Shown one piece after another: positions 35,907 to 44,634 of a DNA stretch of 64,000 nt. A program made the position numbers and the translations under genes. Below the pieces are notes generated by a model. It saw only the letters and a list, made by a program, of their open reading frames with translations, did not search any database and was not told the origin of the DNA. Every line of letters begins with the position of its first letter. The first letter of the stretch is position 1. Source of the stretch: Paucimonas lemoignei (GTDB lineage Bacteria > Pseudomonadota > Gammaproteobacteria > Pseudomonadales > Pseudomonadaceae); the NCBI GenBank assembly GCA_900475325.1, contig LS483371.1, positions 5,822,001 through 5,886,000 on the forward strand, in the 5' to 3' direction.

Positions 35907-37670
35907 CTAATGCTCGTTGGGCTCCTGATGATTCCCAAGCGTCTCCAGCAGCGCGATCTGCATGCGGGTATGCACGCGAATGAACCAGCGCCACGCCACC
36001 GCAGCCACTATCGCTGCAATCACCACGATGAGCATCAGCAGCTCATTGGTCGGCAGAATGCTCGCGGACAGCGCCGCCAGCAGCACGAAGATCACCAGTA
36101 GCGACAACAAAGGGATCACCTCGGCGATCACCTTGCGCACCCGCGCCGTATGCCTTCCGGCCATCTCCGGCTTGACGCCCATTTCCGCCAGCAGCATCGA
36201 CAGCGCCTTGAGCTTGCGATAAGCCGCGATCAAAAACGGCAGCGACAGCAGCAATGCCGCACCACAGATCCAGGCCTTCTGCTGGCCCACGTCGCCCACC
36301 CACTCGCTGATGTAGACGCCCAGACGCTCGGCAAAATAGCCGCCGCAGAAGAAGATCGCGATCACCAGCGCCAGGTTCACACCCACCTGCAACAGAATGC
36401 GCCTGATCATCGACGCCAGCAGCGCGCCCTCGCCTTGCGGCTGAATGCTGCGCAGCCATTCGCCATACATGCCGAAAACCCGGGCCATGCGCTCCGGCAT
36501 GATGCGCGCCAGATGGTGCGACAACGGATCTGCACCCCGAATCAGATAAGGGGTCAGCAAGGTCGTGATCGCCGAAACCGCAACGGCTACCGGGTAAAGG
36601 AAGTCGCTAGTCACCTGCAGCGTCATCCCCAATGCCGCGATGATGAAGGAAAACTCTCCAATCTGTGACAGCCCCATGCCCACCCGTAGCGAGGTTTTGC
36701 CATCGTTACCCGCCAGAAACGCCCCCAAGCCGCAGGACAGCATTTTGCCCAGCACCACCGCCACGGTGATCACTGCAATCGGCCACGCGTACTGCAGCAG
36801 GATCGCCGGGTCGATCATCAGGCCGATGGCGACAAAAAAGATGGCGCTGAACATGTCTCGAATAGGTTCGATCAAGCGTTCAATTTTCATTAACTGGCGC
36901 GACTCGGCCATGATCGCGCCGATCAGGAAGGCACCCAGCACCATGCTGTATTCCAGCTTGACCACTAGCAAGCAGAAGCCGAAACACAGGCCGAGCACGG
37001 TGATCAGCAGCATCTCGTTACTTTCGAATTTCGCCACGTAGGCCAGCAGACGCGGCACAACCAAAATGCCGATGACCAGCGCCACGATCATGAACAGCGA
37101 CAGCTTGCCGACCGTGGAAAACACCTCACCAGAGCTGACCGAGCCGCTCACTGCAATGCCCGACAGCAGCGCAATAATCCCGATACCCAGGATGTCTTCG
37201 ACGATCAGCACACCGAAAATCAGCTGCGCGAACGGCTGGTTTTTCATCTTCAGGTCGTTGAGCGCCTTGACGATGATGGTCGTCGAGGAAATTGCCAGGA
37301 TCGCGCCCAGGAACAGCGAGTCCATGGTGCTCCAGCCAAAGTACTGGCCGATCTCGTAACCGATCCAGATCATCAGGGTGATTTCGAGAAACGCCGCAAT
37401 GAACGCTGTAGCGCCGACCTTGAACAGCTTGCGCAGACTGAACTCGAGCCCCAGGCAGAACATCAGGAAGATCACCCCCAGTTCGGCGAGAGTCCTGATA
37501 GTGTCTTCGTCGTGGATCAGGCCGAAGGGCGGGGTGTGCGGGCCGATGATGAAACCGGCAACGATGTAGCCCAGCACCACCGGCTGCTTGAGGCGGTGGA
37601 ACAGAATGGTTACGACGCCAGCCACCAACATGATCACCGCCAAATCCTGAATAAAGCTGATGGCATGCAT
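35907..37670 (-). CDS. CPA2-family monovalent cation:proton antiporter (KefB/YbaL-like)
   Basis: A 587-residue inner-membrane antiporter with about 12 hydrophobic segments in the first 400 residues, a second membrane region at about 420-560 and a short hydrophilic end. Typical blocks are LGYIVAGFIIGPHTPPFGLI, FLMFCLGLEFSLRKL and FGVLIVEDILGIGIIALLSG with the ion-binding aspartate. The start MHAISFIQDLAVIML at ATG 37670 has an AAGGAG ribosome binding site seven bases upstream; the longer frame to 37733 is not needed. It lacks the C-terminal TrkA-N regulatory domain of KefB/KefC, so gating must differ. Substrate (K+, Na+) unknown. Confidence 0.88.
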   Translation of the reverse strand: MHAISFIQDLAVIMLVAGVVTILFHRLKQPVVLGYIVAGFIIGPHTPPFGLIHDEDTIRTLAELGVIFLMFCLGLEFSLRKLFKVGATAFIAAFLEITLMIWIGYEIGQYFGWSTMDSLFLGAILAISSTTIIVKALNDLKMKNQPFAQLIFGVLIVEDILGIGIIALLSGIAVSGSVSSGEVFSTVGKLSLFMIVALVIGILVVPRLLAYVAKFESNEMLLITVLGLCFGFCLLVVKLEYSMVLGAFLIGAIMAESRQLMKIERLIEPIRDMFSAIFFVAIGLMIDPAILLQYAWPIAVITVAVVLGKMLSCGLGAFLAGNDGKTSLRVGMGLSQIGEFSFIIAALGMTLQVTSDFLYPVAVAVSAITTLLTPYLIRGADPLSHHLARIMPERMARVFGMYGEWLRSIQPQGEGALLASMIRRILLQVGVNLALVIAIFFCGGYFAERLGVYISEWVGDVGQQKAWICGAALLLSLPFLIAAYRKLKALSMLLAEMGVKPEMAGRHTARVRKVIAEVIPLLSLLVIFVLLAALSASILPTNELLMLIVVIAAIVAAVAWRWFIRVHTRMQIALLETLGNHQEPNEH

Positions 37671-37971
37671 GGGGTCCGGCTCCTTAGTGATACGCATGGC
37701 TGTCAGCCCAATTCCCACACCGACGTGAGGCAATTCAGCTACTGCACTGCAAAATTCTGATTAATTTGTAAGAAAATACCCGCTCCACGGGCTTTTGCAG
37801 GTTAACACTGCGCATTCATCGGTAAAGCCGGTGCAATATATGGAAACAGATGGACGCTCAGCGTGACGGCATCTGGCTATCAAGCGTCCCGATAACTGTT
37901 CATGCAACGCTTGAATCAATGAGCACCGCCATAAGGTGCGACCTCTGAACCGCCTTGATCGTGAGAACGCT
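37671..37971. other. Gene-free divergent region between antiporter and thioesterase
   Basis: About 300 bases with no gene. It must contain the promoters of both divergent genes. It is AT-rich near 37745-37785 (AAATTCTGATTAATTTG). I see no recognisable operator, riboswitch or terminator. Confidence 0.5.
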
Positions 37972-38457
37972 ATGGAACCCGGAAACGCCCAGCTGTCGAT
38001 GACCGTATTGATGACACCGGACATGGCCAACTTCTCTGGCAACGTGCACGGTGGCACCCTGTTGAAATACCTTGATGAAGTCGCCTACGCCTGCGCCAGC
38101 CGCTATGCAGGCCGTTACGTGGTGACGCTGTCGGTGGATCAGGTGATTTTCCGTGAACCCATTCATGTGGGTGAGCTGGTGACCTTCCTGGCCTCGGTCA
38201 ACTACACCGGCAACACGTCGATGGAGGTCGGCATCAAGGTGGTCACGGAAAACATCCGCGAGCGCTCGGTACGCCACACCAACAGCTGCTTCTTCACCAT
38301 GGTTGCCGTAGACGATCAGCGCAAACCGGCCAGCGTTCCTCCGCTGGAGCCTGAAAGCCTGGACGCCAAGCGCCGTTACATCCAGGCACAACAGCGCCGC
38401 CAGATCCGCCAGGAACTGGAAAAGCGCTATCAGGAAATCAAGGACGAGACGCTTTAA
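37972..38457 (+). CDS. Acyl-CoA thioesterase (hotdog fold, YciA/ACOT type)
   Basis: A 161-residue hotdog-fold thioesterase. The core motif is FSGNVHGGTLLKYLDEVAYA (near residues 20-39), with the catalytic Asp36 region, then RYVVTLSVDQVIFREPIHVG. It hydrolyses acyl-CoA to free acid and CoA; chain-length preference is not evident. The C-terminal 40 residues are a charged helix (RRYIQAQQRRQIRQELEKRY), longer than in E. coli YciA (132 residues), possibly for oligomerisation. The ATG at 37972 is preferred to an upstream in-frame start at 37936 because the product then begins before the conserved LSMTVLMTPDM. Confidence 0.9.
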   Translation: MEPGNAQLSMTVLMTPDMANFSGNVHGGTLLKYLDEVAYACASRYAGRYVVTLSVDQVIFREPIHVGELVTFLASVNYTGNTSMEVGIKVVTENIRERSVRHTNSCFFTMVAVDDQRKPASVPPLEPESLDAKRRYIQAQQRRQIRQELEKRYQEIKDETL

Positions 38458-38478
38458 GTCTCAGGCGTAAATTCAGAC

Positions 38479-38570
38479 CTGTGGGAGCGAGCTTGCTCGC
38501 GAAAGGGCCAAGGCATCCACATGCTGGATGCCTGAAACACCGCCTTCGCAAGCAAGCTTGCTCCCACAGT
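38479..38570. repeat. REPIN (GTGGGAGCGAGCTTGCTCGCGAA type)
   Basis: GTGGGAGCGAGCTTGCTCGC is paired with GCAAGCAAGCTTGCTCCCAC. It is the first of two neighbouring REPINs between the thioesterase gene and pdxY. Confidence 0.9.
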
Positions 38571-38591
38571 TCTTGTAGCGCACCCAAAACC

Positions 38592-38761
38592 GTAGGAGCG
38601 ACCGGGATGGCGCTCCACCTTGCTCGCGAAAGCGGCAGCGGCAGCGGCAGCGGCAGCGGCAGCGGCAGCGGCAGCGGCAGCGGCAGCGGCAGCGGCAGCG
38701 GCAGCGCATCCACATCATGGGCGCCTGAAACGCCGCCTTACCAGGCAAGCTTGCTCCCACA
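38592..38761. repeat. REPIN expanded by a (GCAGCG)12 hexanucleotide array
   Basis: GTAGGAGCGACCGGGATGGC opens the element and GCAAGCTTGCTCCCACAA closes it. In place of the usual loop lies a pure hexanucleotide array, AGCG followed by 12 GCAGCG units (38631-38706). On every frame the array gives simple dipeptide repeats (Gly-Ser, Arg-Cys, Ala-Ala/Pro-Leu), which makes coding unlikely. It is a candidate variable-number tandem repeat. Confidence 0.92.
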
Positions 38762-38784
38762 AATCACATCTATGACGCAGTGGC

Positions 38785-39651
38785 TTACAACCTGACCGCC
38801 TCAAACCTCACCCGTGGTTGCGCAATGCGATCTTGGGCGCGAACCAGTTCCAGTTCGTAACTGCCGCAAGCCTGAGTTTCCAGCAGCACTTCGTGAACGG
38901 CAGCGGCGGCAAACTCGAAGGCTGCCACCAGATCATCCCCCAGCAGCACCCGAGCCAGGAACAACCCGGACGTCAGATCGCCCACGCCCACTGGCTGGCG
39001 CGGAAAGGCCAATAGCGGGCGGCGCAGGTGCCAGCTGGCATCGGCCGTCACCAGCAGCATTTCAAAGCCTTCAGCGGGCTTGCCGGGGTAGTCCAGGTGT
39101 TTGACCACGATGGCTTTCGGCCCGCGCGCCAGTAAAGCGCGAGCCATGCCCACACAATCGGCCAGCGAATCAGGCTTGCGGCCGGAAAAGCTGTCCAGCT
39201 CCAGTTGATTGGGGCACATGAAGTCCGCCACGGCAGCGGCTTCATCGAGCAGAAAATCGCTGACTTCGGCAGGCACGATGCAGCCTTTCTCCGGGTGGCC
39301 CATGACCGGATCACACAGGTACAGCGCCTTCGGATTGGCAGTCTTGATCCGCGCCACACCCGTCAGAATCGCCTGCCCTTGCGCCGCGCTGCCCAGATAA
39401 CCGGACAACACCGCATCGCAGTTGCCCAACTCGCCAATGGCAGCAATGCCTTCGATCAGCGCGGGAATCTGTTGCGGCGCCAGTACATCGCCCGCCCATT
39501 GCCGATACTGGGTGTGATTGGAGAACTGCACGGTATTGAGCGGCCAGACGTTGACCCCGACCCGCTGCATGGGAAAGACCGCAGCGCTGTTACCCGCATG
39601 GCCGAAAACCACATGGGACTGGATGGCGAGCAAATGGGGTGTACGTTTCAT
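38785..39651 (-). CDS. pdxY: Pyridoxal kinase
   Basis: A 288-residue PfkB/ribokinase-family enzyme that phosphorylates pyridoxal to PLP in the salvage pathway. [20 protein letters not shown] gives the start; the conserved block [15 protein letters not shown] is near residue 120, and [20 protein letters not shown] (near 217-236) is the ATP/catalytic region with the GDLTSG motif of PdxY. The ATG at 39651, with AGGATCCTTTG upstream, is preferred over the longer frame from 39675. The length matches E. coli PdxY (287). Its PLP product is the ligand of MocR-type regulators, one of which is encoded at 16240. Confidence 0.93.
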   Translation of the reverse strand: MKRTPHLLAIQSHVVFGHAGNSAAVFPMQRVGVNVWPLNTVQFSNHTQYRQWAGDVLAPQQIPALIEGIAAIGELGNCDAVLSGYLGSAAQGQAILTGVARIKTANPKALYLCDPVMGHPEKGCIVPAEVSDFLLDEAAAVADFMCPNQLELDSFSGRKPDSLADCVGMARALLARGPKAIVVKHLDYPGKPAEGFEMLLVTADASWHLRRPLLAFPRQPVGVGDLTSGLFLARVLLGDDLVAAFEFAAAAVHEVLLETQACGSYELELVRAQDRIAQPRVRFEAVRL

Positions 39652-39764
39652 CAAAGGATCCTGAACACGATGCAAATGCAGTAGTGAGAAATTTAAGTCG
39701 CGCAGTATGGCTGCAAATCCTCAGAGACAGTTAAGCTGGTGGCACTTTGTTGGAGTACCTGCTC

Positions 39765-40157
39765 ATGCTGACCCTGGGAAACATGTTTGTTTTGATGCTA
39801 TTCGCCGCAGGCGGCGCATGGTGGTGGCATTCCCACGGGTTGCGCGAGCGTGCGCTGGAGCGGGTCAAGCAACACTGCACGCGTCTGGACCTTGAACTGC
39901 TCGATGGCAACGTCGCCCTGCGCAAGCTCACCTTCGCCCGCGACTCCCAAGGCCGTAAGCGTCTGGCTCGGGTGTACAACTTCGAGTTCACTGTCACGGG
40001 CGAGCAGCGCCACCCCGGTACGATCACCATGTTTGGCGCCCACAGCGCACAGATCGAACTGGCGCCCTACCCGTTCGAAATGAAAACCCCACCGCCCAGC
40101 GCAGAAATCATTCAGTTGAGCCAATGGCGTCAGGAACATAACAAGTGGAAGCAGTGA
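39765..40157 (+). CDS. DUF3301-family membrane protein
   Basis: A 130-residue protein with one N-terminal transmembrane segment (about residues 2-24, MLTLGNMFVLMLFAAGGAWW) and a basic cytoplasmic domain: RERALERVKQHCTRLDLELL and DGNVALRKLTFARDSQGRKR. This is the DUF3301 pattern of gammaproteobacterial proteins of unknown function. ATG 39765 is preferred over the TTG starts upstream because GGAG lies nine bases before it. Its position between pdxY and a COG0523 gene gives no functional clue. Confidence 0.8.
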   Translation: MLTLGNMFVLMLFAAGGAWWWHSHGLRERALERVKQHCTRLDLELLDGNVALRKLTFARDSQGRKRLARVYNFEFTVTGEQRHPGTITMFGAHSAQIELAPYPFEMKTPPPSAEIIQLSQWRQEHNKWKQ

Positions 40158-40193
40158 ACCTGTAGAGCTGGGTTTGGCAAGCCCCACAAGGAT

Positions 40194-41168
40194 CTAGAGC
40201 AAACAAGCCACGAACTGTGCCTGCAACTCAGCTTCATCCTGTGGGCTGGCAAAGATCAATTCCAGCCGCGAATCCTTCCGCCATTCGCTGGCTTGCCAGT
40301 TCAACGCAGCCCCTTCAAGCGCATTGCCCGAAAACCAGCCATCTGCGCTGTGGATAACCAGTTTGGCCCGCTGCCAGCCCACGCCCTGCAGCCAGTTTTC
40401 AATACGTGCCAGCGAAAAACGCTGACCCGGGTGCCAGCGCCAGCCAATACTCCAGCCCTCATGTTGCACCTGACTCAGACAAATGGGCTGACGTGGATCA
40501 GTCCAGACAGCCGCAATCTTGCCAAGACTTGGGGGCAGGGTCAGCTTATCCACAGACAAGCCGCCCTGCTCAGCACTGTGTACAACGCCCGGCAGCTCAG
40601 CCAGAGGCATCACGCCCTGATCCGTCCACAGCAACTGCTTGTCGGCAGGCAGTCCTTCGCTGATCTGCTGTCGAATCACGGCATCGAGCTCCGCAGATTT
40701 GTTCAGGACCAACAACCCTGTCTGAGCCAGAGCCGATTGCTGGCTCGGCGGTAACGGTTTGCCCGCGGCCAGCGCCGTGGCATCCAGCACCATCACGCTG
40801 GGTTGCACGGTCAATACGCCCAGCCATGGCGCCTGGTTCAGTTGCTCGATCAGCTGTGCGGGATGCCCAAGCCCGGAGGGCTCAATAAACAGGCGATGCG
40901 GCCTGGCCTTGCGCAACAGCCGCCCCAGACCAATCTGAAATGGCGCACCGTTCACGCAACACAGGCAACCACCAGCCACTTCACCAAGTGCGATACCATC
41001 GGCGGCCGTGGTCAGCAGCGCGGCATCCAGGCCGATCTGACCGAATTCATTGATCAGGATCGCCCACCGTTCATCCGCCGGTTTCTGAGCCAGCAGGTGT
41101 TTGATGAGGCTGGTCTTGCCTGCCCCCAGAGGTCCGCCGATGACGTGGGTGGGGATGTTTTGCAGCAT
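40194..41168 (-). CDS. COG0523 GTPase, CobW/YeiR-like metal chaperone
   Basis: A 324-residue G3E GTPase. The P-loop is GGPLGAGKTSLIKHLL (near residues 11-26), the metal-binding CxCC is GGCLCCVNG (near residues 63-71), and FIEPSGLGHP and LVLNKSAEL correspond to the Walker B and NKxD positions. Such proteins hand zinc or other metals to client enzymes; a second family member (zigA) is 1.2 kb away. The C-terminal CobW_C domain lies at about 225-320. ATG 41168 lies only 11 bases from an in-frame GTG of the divergent gene, so the promoters must overlap coding sequence. I see no Zur box here. Confidence 0.85.
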   Translation of the reverse strand: MLQNIPTHVIGGPLGAGKTSLIKHLLAQKPADERWAILINEFGQIGLDAALLTTAADGIALGEVAGGCLCCVNGAPFQIGLGRLLRKARPHRLFIEPSGLGHPAQLIEQLNQAPWLGVLTVQPSVMVLDATALAAGKPLPPSQQSALAQTGLLVLNKSAELDAVIRQQISEGLPADKQLLWTDQGVMPLAELPGVVHSAEQGGLSVDKLTLPPSLGKIAAVWTDPRQPICLSQVQHEGWSIGWRWHPGQRFSLARIENWLQGVGWQRAKLVIHSADGWFSGNALEGAALNWQASEWRKDSRLELIFASPQDEAELQAQFVACLL

Positions 41169-41191
41169 ATGGGTCGCTTGTGAGGGTCGCG

Positions 41192-41557
41192 TTGAAAACC
41201 AGGATATTAATCTGTATGCCGCTGTTGCTGGCGGTGCTTTCCAGCCAGGTGTGGGCACAAGCCTGCCTGGTGCACAGTCAGGCCGAGCGCCTGGACGTCA
41301 AAGTGTGCCAGCAGAACAAGACCATCCCCGCGAAGCTGTTCCACGATGGCTTTTGCCAGCCACAACTGGCCGGGCAGAAAACGGAAGTGAGCTTCATGGA
41401 GCAATGCCCGACAGGTGCTTTCGGCGTGTGCAGCAACGCGCTGGTCGCCAATATGCCCTATCGCGAAGACATTCACTATTACGGCATCGCCAGTGATGCG
41501 GCTTATCTCAAGCCGTTTTGCGAGGGGCAGAGTCAGGGGAAGTGGTTGAAGCCGTGA
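41192..41557 (+). CDS. Small secreted cysteine-rich protein of unknown function
   Basis: A 121-residue protein if started at TTG 41192, which gives a classical signal peptide (MKTRILICMPLLLAVLSSQV, cleavage after VWA) and a GAGGG ribosome binding site; GTG 41180 and ATG 41216 are alternatives. The mature part has six cysteines (CLVHSQAERLDVKVCQQ; GFCQPQL; EQCPTGAFGVCSN; PFCEGQ), consistent with disulfide bonds in the periplasm. I do not recognise the family. It is divergent from the COG0523 gene with very little space between them. Its neighbourhood suggests a link to metal homeostasis but nothing in the protein proves it. Confidence 0.7.
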   Translation: MKTRILICMPLLLAVLSSQVWAQACLVHSQAERLDVKVCQQNKTIPAKLFHDGFCQPQLAGQKTEVSFMEQCPTGAFGVCSNALVANMPYREDIHYYGIASDAAYLKPFCEGQSQGKWLKP

Positions 41558-41584
41558 GGTTGGAACCTGTGCCTGTGCCTAAAA

Positions 41585-41674
41585 CTGTGGGAGCGAGCTT
41601 GCTCGCGAAAGCGATGTTCGACACGCCGTGATTTGGCGGTTATACGGGCTTATTCGCGAGCTCGCTCCCACAGG
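41585..41674. repeat. REPIN (GTGGGAGCGAGCTTGCTCGCGAA type)
   Basis: CTGTGGGAGCGAGCTTGCTC and GCGAGCTCGCTCCCACAG; the right arm has lost a few bases. It lies between two convergent genes. Confidence 0.88.
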
Positions 41675-41712
41675 GATCGCATTTCAATCAGATATTCGCG
41701 TCACTCATGCCT

Positions 41713-42363
41713 TCACCCCAACCAATCCAGACTCAACAGCAACCGCCGTTCATCCCGTTTGGGTTGGGGTGAGCGGTGGATCAGGCCATGGCCTTCGTTG
41801 CCGGTCCAGCGCTCGCCCTTGAGCAGCGCCACATCGCCACAGTTGATCTGCTGAATCTTCATGAAATCCTGCGGTTCGGCGAGCGGGTTGCCCAATTGAG
41901 TGCGATCCATCACACCCTCCTTGAGCCACTGGCTGCCGATCCCGGCGTAGGTGGTGATCAAGCGCACAGGCACATGATCCACATGGAAGCGCGGGCACAT
42001 CGCTTTATCCAGTACCCGCAACCGTACACCAATGCACTTTGCTCCCAACAGGCAGGCATAAGCGCTTATTAGCCAGCTAACGTCCGCGATAAAACCAGCA
42101 TAGCCTTCAAGATCAGCATATGCCGAGGCAAAGCCGCGAAGCTCAGGCAGGGTCTCATCGTCCTTGATGTCCAGGGTCATGGATTCGGCCAGCGGCTCAT
42201 TCAACGCCAGCAGCAGCATGCCGAAATCTTCGATGTGTGCCGGGAGCTGCCGCTGCCAGATGGTCAGGTTCACATCGTCTTCCAATACTCGGCTGAGGAT
42301 CGCGGGCGTATCCCCTTGCACCTGACGGACCACTGGTCGCCAACGCATCGCAGGTGCCAGCAT
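41713..42363 (-). CDS. DUF1826-family protein, coupled to zigA
   Basis: A 216-residue protein of the DUF1826 family, recognisable by its place behind a COG0523 gene in zinc-limitation loci and by the segment CPRFHVDHVPVRLITTYAG, with a His-x-Asp-His pattern that could bind metal. Other blocks are FADVSWLISAYACLLG-like (IADVSWLISAYACLLGAKC) and LKGERWTGNEGHGLIHRSPQ. The ATG at 42363 overlaps the zigA stop (TGATG), which decides the start over GTG 42366. It should be made together with ZigA under zinc starvation. The biochemical role is unknown. Confidence 0.8.
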   Translation of the reverse strand: MLAPAMRWRPVVRQVQGDTPAILSRVLEDDVNLTIWQRQLPAHIEDFGMLLLALNEPLAESMTLDIKDDETLPELRGFASAYADLEGYAGFIADVSWLISAYACLLGAKCIGVRLRVLDKAMCPRFHVDHVPVRLITTYAGIGSQWLKEGVMDRTQLGNPLAEPQDFMKIQQINCGDVALLKGERWTGNEGHGLIHRSPQPKRDERRLLLSLDWLG

Positions 42364-43571
42364 CACGCGGCCTCCTCTTCATGCCACGGTCCGAACGGAT
42401 CAGGCAGCAGGCGCCAGGCATCGCTGCCGATGGCCATCTCGGCGTCGGTCAGCAGGCAGTTATCCAGCTCTGCGGTGAGCTGGGCGAAGTCGATGTTTTG
42501 CCCAATGAACACCAATTCCTGGCGGCAATCGCCCGTCTGCGCCGACCAGTTACTTTTGATTGCGCCAACGCTCTCTTCGTCATCCGGCCACTGCGCCTTG
42601 GGCACGAAGCGCCACCAACGCCCCGCGAAACCATGTCGCATCAGGCCGCCCGCCTGTGACCAACTGCCCGCGTCCTGATGTTTGCTGGCCAGCCAGAAGA
42701 AACCCTTGGAGCGCAGCAGCTTGCCGTTGGTCCATTCGCGATCAATAAAGCTGAAGAACCGCTCCGGGTGAAACGGCCTGCGCGCGCGATACGCCGTGGA
42801 CGCAATGCCGTACTCCTCGGTCTCCGGCACGTGATCACCCCGCAATTCCTTGAGCCAGCCTGGCGCCAGTGACGCCCGCTCGAAATCAAAGCGACCGGTG
42901 TTGAGGATCTTCGCCAAGGGCACCTGCCCCATGACCATCGGCAGAATTTCAGCCTGAGTATTCAGGCGCTGCAGGATGGCGATCAGCTCCTGGCGCTCGC
43001 TGGAGCTGATGAGGTCGATCTTGCTGATGAGGATCACGTCGGCGAACTCGATCTGTTCAATCAGCAGATCAGTGATCGAGCGCTCGTCTTCCTCGCCCAG
43101 GGTTTCACCGCGGGTCGCCAGACTTTCCGCAGCCTGGTAATCAAGGAGGAAGTTCACCCCGTCGACCACCGTGACCATGGTGTCCAGCCGCGCCATATCG
43201 GCCAGGCTTTTGCCCGCCTCATCGCGAAAGGTAAAGGTCTCGGCCACTGGCAACGGCTCGGAGATGCCCGTGGACTCGATAAGCAGATAATCGAAGCGCC
43301 CGTCCTGCGCCAGGCGGCTGACCTCTTCGAGCAAGTCTTCGCGCAGGGTGCAGCAAATGCAGCCGTTGCTCATCTCGATGAGTTTTTCTTCGGCGCGGTT
43401 CAGGCTGACATCACGCTGAACTTCGCTGCCATCGATGTTGATTTCGCTCATGTCGTTGACGATCACCGCCACCCGAAGGTTGTCACGGTTGCGCAACACA
43501 TAATTAAGCAGCGTACTTTTGCCCGCGCCGAGGAAGCCGGACAGCACAGTTACAGGAAGACGGTTGGGCAT
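42363..43571 (-). CDS. zigA: Zinc-responsive COG0523 GTPase (ZigA-like)
   Basis: A 402-residue G3E GTPase. MPNRLPVTVLSGFLGAGKST gives the P-loop, EMSNGCICCTLREDLLEEV the CxCC metal site (near residue 73-76), LLIESTGISEPLPVAE the Walker B region and ISKIDLIS the base-recognition motif. The C-terminal CobW domain (from about residue 265) ends near residue 390. ZigA-type proteins are made under zinc starvation and act as zinc metallochaperones. The start at ATG 43571 is chosen from family length; ATG 43583 is also possible. A Zur-box-like palindrome lies about 100 bases upstream, shared with the divergent folE2. Confidence 0.9.
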   Translation of the reverse strand: MPNRLPVTVLSGFLGAGKSTLLNYVLRNRDNLRVAVIVNDMSEINIDGSEVQRDVSLNRAEEKLIEMSNGCICCTLREDLLEEVSRLAQDGRFDYLLIESTGISEPLPVAETFTFRDEAGKSLADMARLDTMVTVVDGVNFLLDYQAAESLATRGETLGEEDERSITDLLIEQIEFADVILISKIDLISSSERQELIAILQRLNTQAEILPMVMGQVPLAKILNTGRFDFERASLAPGWLKELRGDHVPETEEYGIASTAYRARRPFHPERFFSFIDREWTNGKLLRSKGFFWLASKHQDAGSWSQAGGLMRHGFAGRWWRFVPKAQWPDDEESVGAIKSNWSAQTGDCRQELVFIGQNIDFAQLTAELDNCLLTDAEMAIGSDAWRLLPDPFGPWHEEEAA

Positions 43572-43673
43572 CGGGATTCTCATCAGCCTCACGGGCTCGT
43601 TTGCAAGGTTCGAAACCTTGTTCGTATGGGCATGGGTCAGCTGACGACAAGCATCAGCTGCCTCGCTCGCTTA

Positions 43674-43688
43674 TGTTATAGTATAACA
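43674..43688. promoter_or_regulatory. Zur box between zigA and folE2
   Basis: TGTTATAGTATAACA is a near-perfect palindrome with the GTTATA..TATAAC arms of the gammaproteobacterial Zur consensus. It lies 41 bases before the folE2 ATG and 103 bases before zigA, so one Zur dimer site could control both directions. A related site is at 54672. Confidence 0.85.
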
Positions 43689-43728
43689 ATGCGTGCTTGC
43701 CAATGCTTCGATGAGGATTTCTATTTTT

Positions 43729-44616
43729 ATGAAACTTGCGACACTTCCCGACGTAGCGTCGCAGAACGCTCATGAGACGTTGCAGCTGGATTGGGTGGGC
43801 ATGTGCGGCATTGCCTTGCCCGTGCTGATTGATGGCCAGCGTGTACAGGGCAAAGTCGATGCGGGTGTGAGCCTGGATGACGGCGCCTCGCGAGGCATTC
43901 ACATGTCGCGGCTGTTTCTGGCGCTGGAAATGCTGGAAACCGAAACGCTCACGCCCGGCCTGCTGTGCCAACTGTTGCAGCGCTTTCTCGATACCCATGA
44001 AGGGCTATCGCAGAACGCATACGTCAGCATTCATGCCGATTGCCTGCTCAAACGTGCCGCGTTGATAAGCCCCGTTGCGGGTTGGAAAGCGTATCCAATC
44101 AGCATCTTGGCCAGCATCAAAAACGGAATGTTCCACGTGGAACTAAAAATTGACGTGACCTACTCCTCGACCTGCCCCTGCTCGGCGGCCTTGGCGCGTC
44201 AGTTGATTCAGGAGCAATTCGCCGCTGATTTCGCCGACAGCACGCTGAAATTCGATGCCGTCCATGCCTGGCTGGGCAGCGCGAATGGCATTGTCGCCAC
44301 GCCCCACAGCCAGCGCAGCACTGCGCATCTACATGTGCAACTGGACAGGTTTTCGCAGGATTTACCGATTATCGAGCTGATCGATCAGGCGGAAGCCGCG
44401 CTGGGCACAGCCGTGCAAACCGCCGTGAAACGCGCAGATGAACAGGCTTTCGCCTTGGCGAACGGGCAGAATCTGATGTTCTGTGAAGATGCAGCCAGGC
44501 GACTGCACGGCGCGCTCAGGCAGAACGCGTGGCTCAAAGGCTTCGACGTGAAAGTGGTGCATGCGGAAAGCCTCCACGCCCACGATGCCGTGGCACACAG
44601 CAGCTGGCGTGGATGA
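43729..44616 (+). CDS. folE2: GTP cyclohydrolase IB (metal-flexible, zinc-starvation form)
   Basis: A 295-residue FolE2 protein, which makes dihydroneopterin triphosphate for folate and biopterin but can use metals other than zinc, and so replaces FolE under zinc starvation. The catalytic-cysteine motif is YSSTCPCSAALARQL (near residues 144-158); ISPVAGWKAYPISI and HSQRSTAHLHVQL are further family blocks. ATG 43729 follows TGAGGATTTC; ATG 43711 would lack a ribosome binding site. It is divergent from zigA with a Zur box between them, which agrees with regulation known for this pair in Pseudomonas. Confidence 0.93.
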   Translation: MKLATLPDVASQNAHETLQLDWVGMCGIALPVLIDGQRVQGKVDAGVSLDDGASRGIHMSRLFLALEMLETETLTPGLLCQLLQRFLDTHEGLSQNAYVSIHADCLLKRAALISPVAGWKAYPISILASIKNGMFHVELKIDVTYSSTCPCSAALARQLIQEQFAADFADSTLKFDAVHAWLGSANGIVATPHSQRSTAHLHVQLDRFSQDLPIIELIDQAEAALGTAVQTAVKRADEQAFALANGQNLMFCEDAARRLHGALRQNAWLKGFDVKVVHAESLHAHDAVAHSSWRG

Positions 44617-44634
44617 CGATCTAACCGTGGAACA

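Noticed and set aside
38631..38706. Gly-Ser or Arg-Cys repeat protein
   Set aside because: All frames through the GCAGCG array give dipeptide repeats with no ribosome binding site, so it is a tandem repeat within a REPIN.
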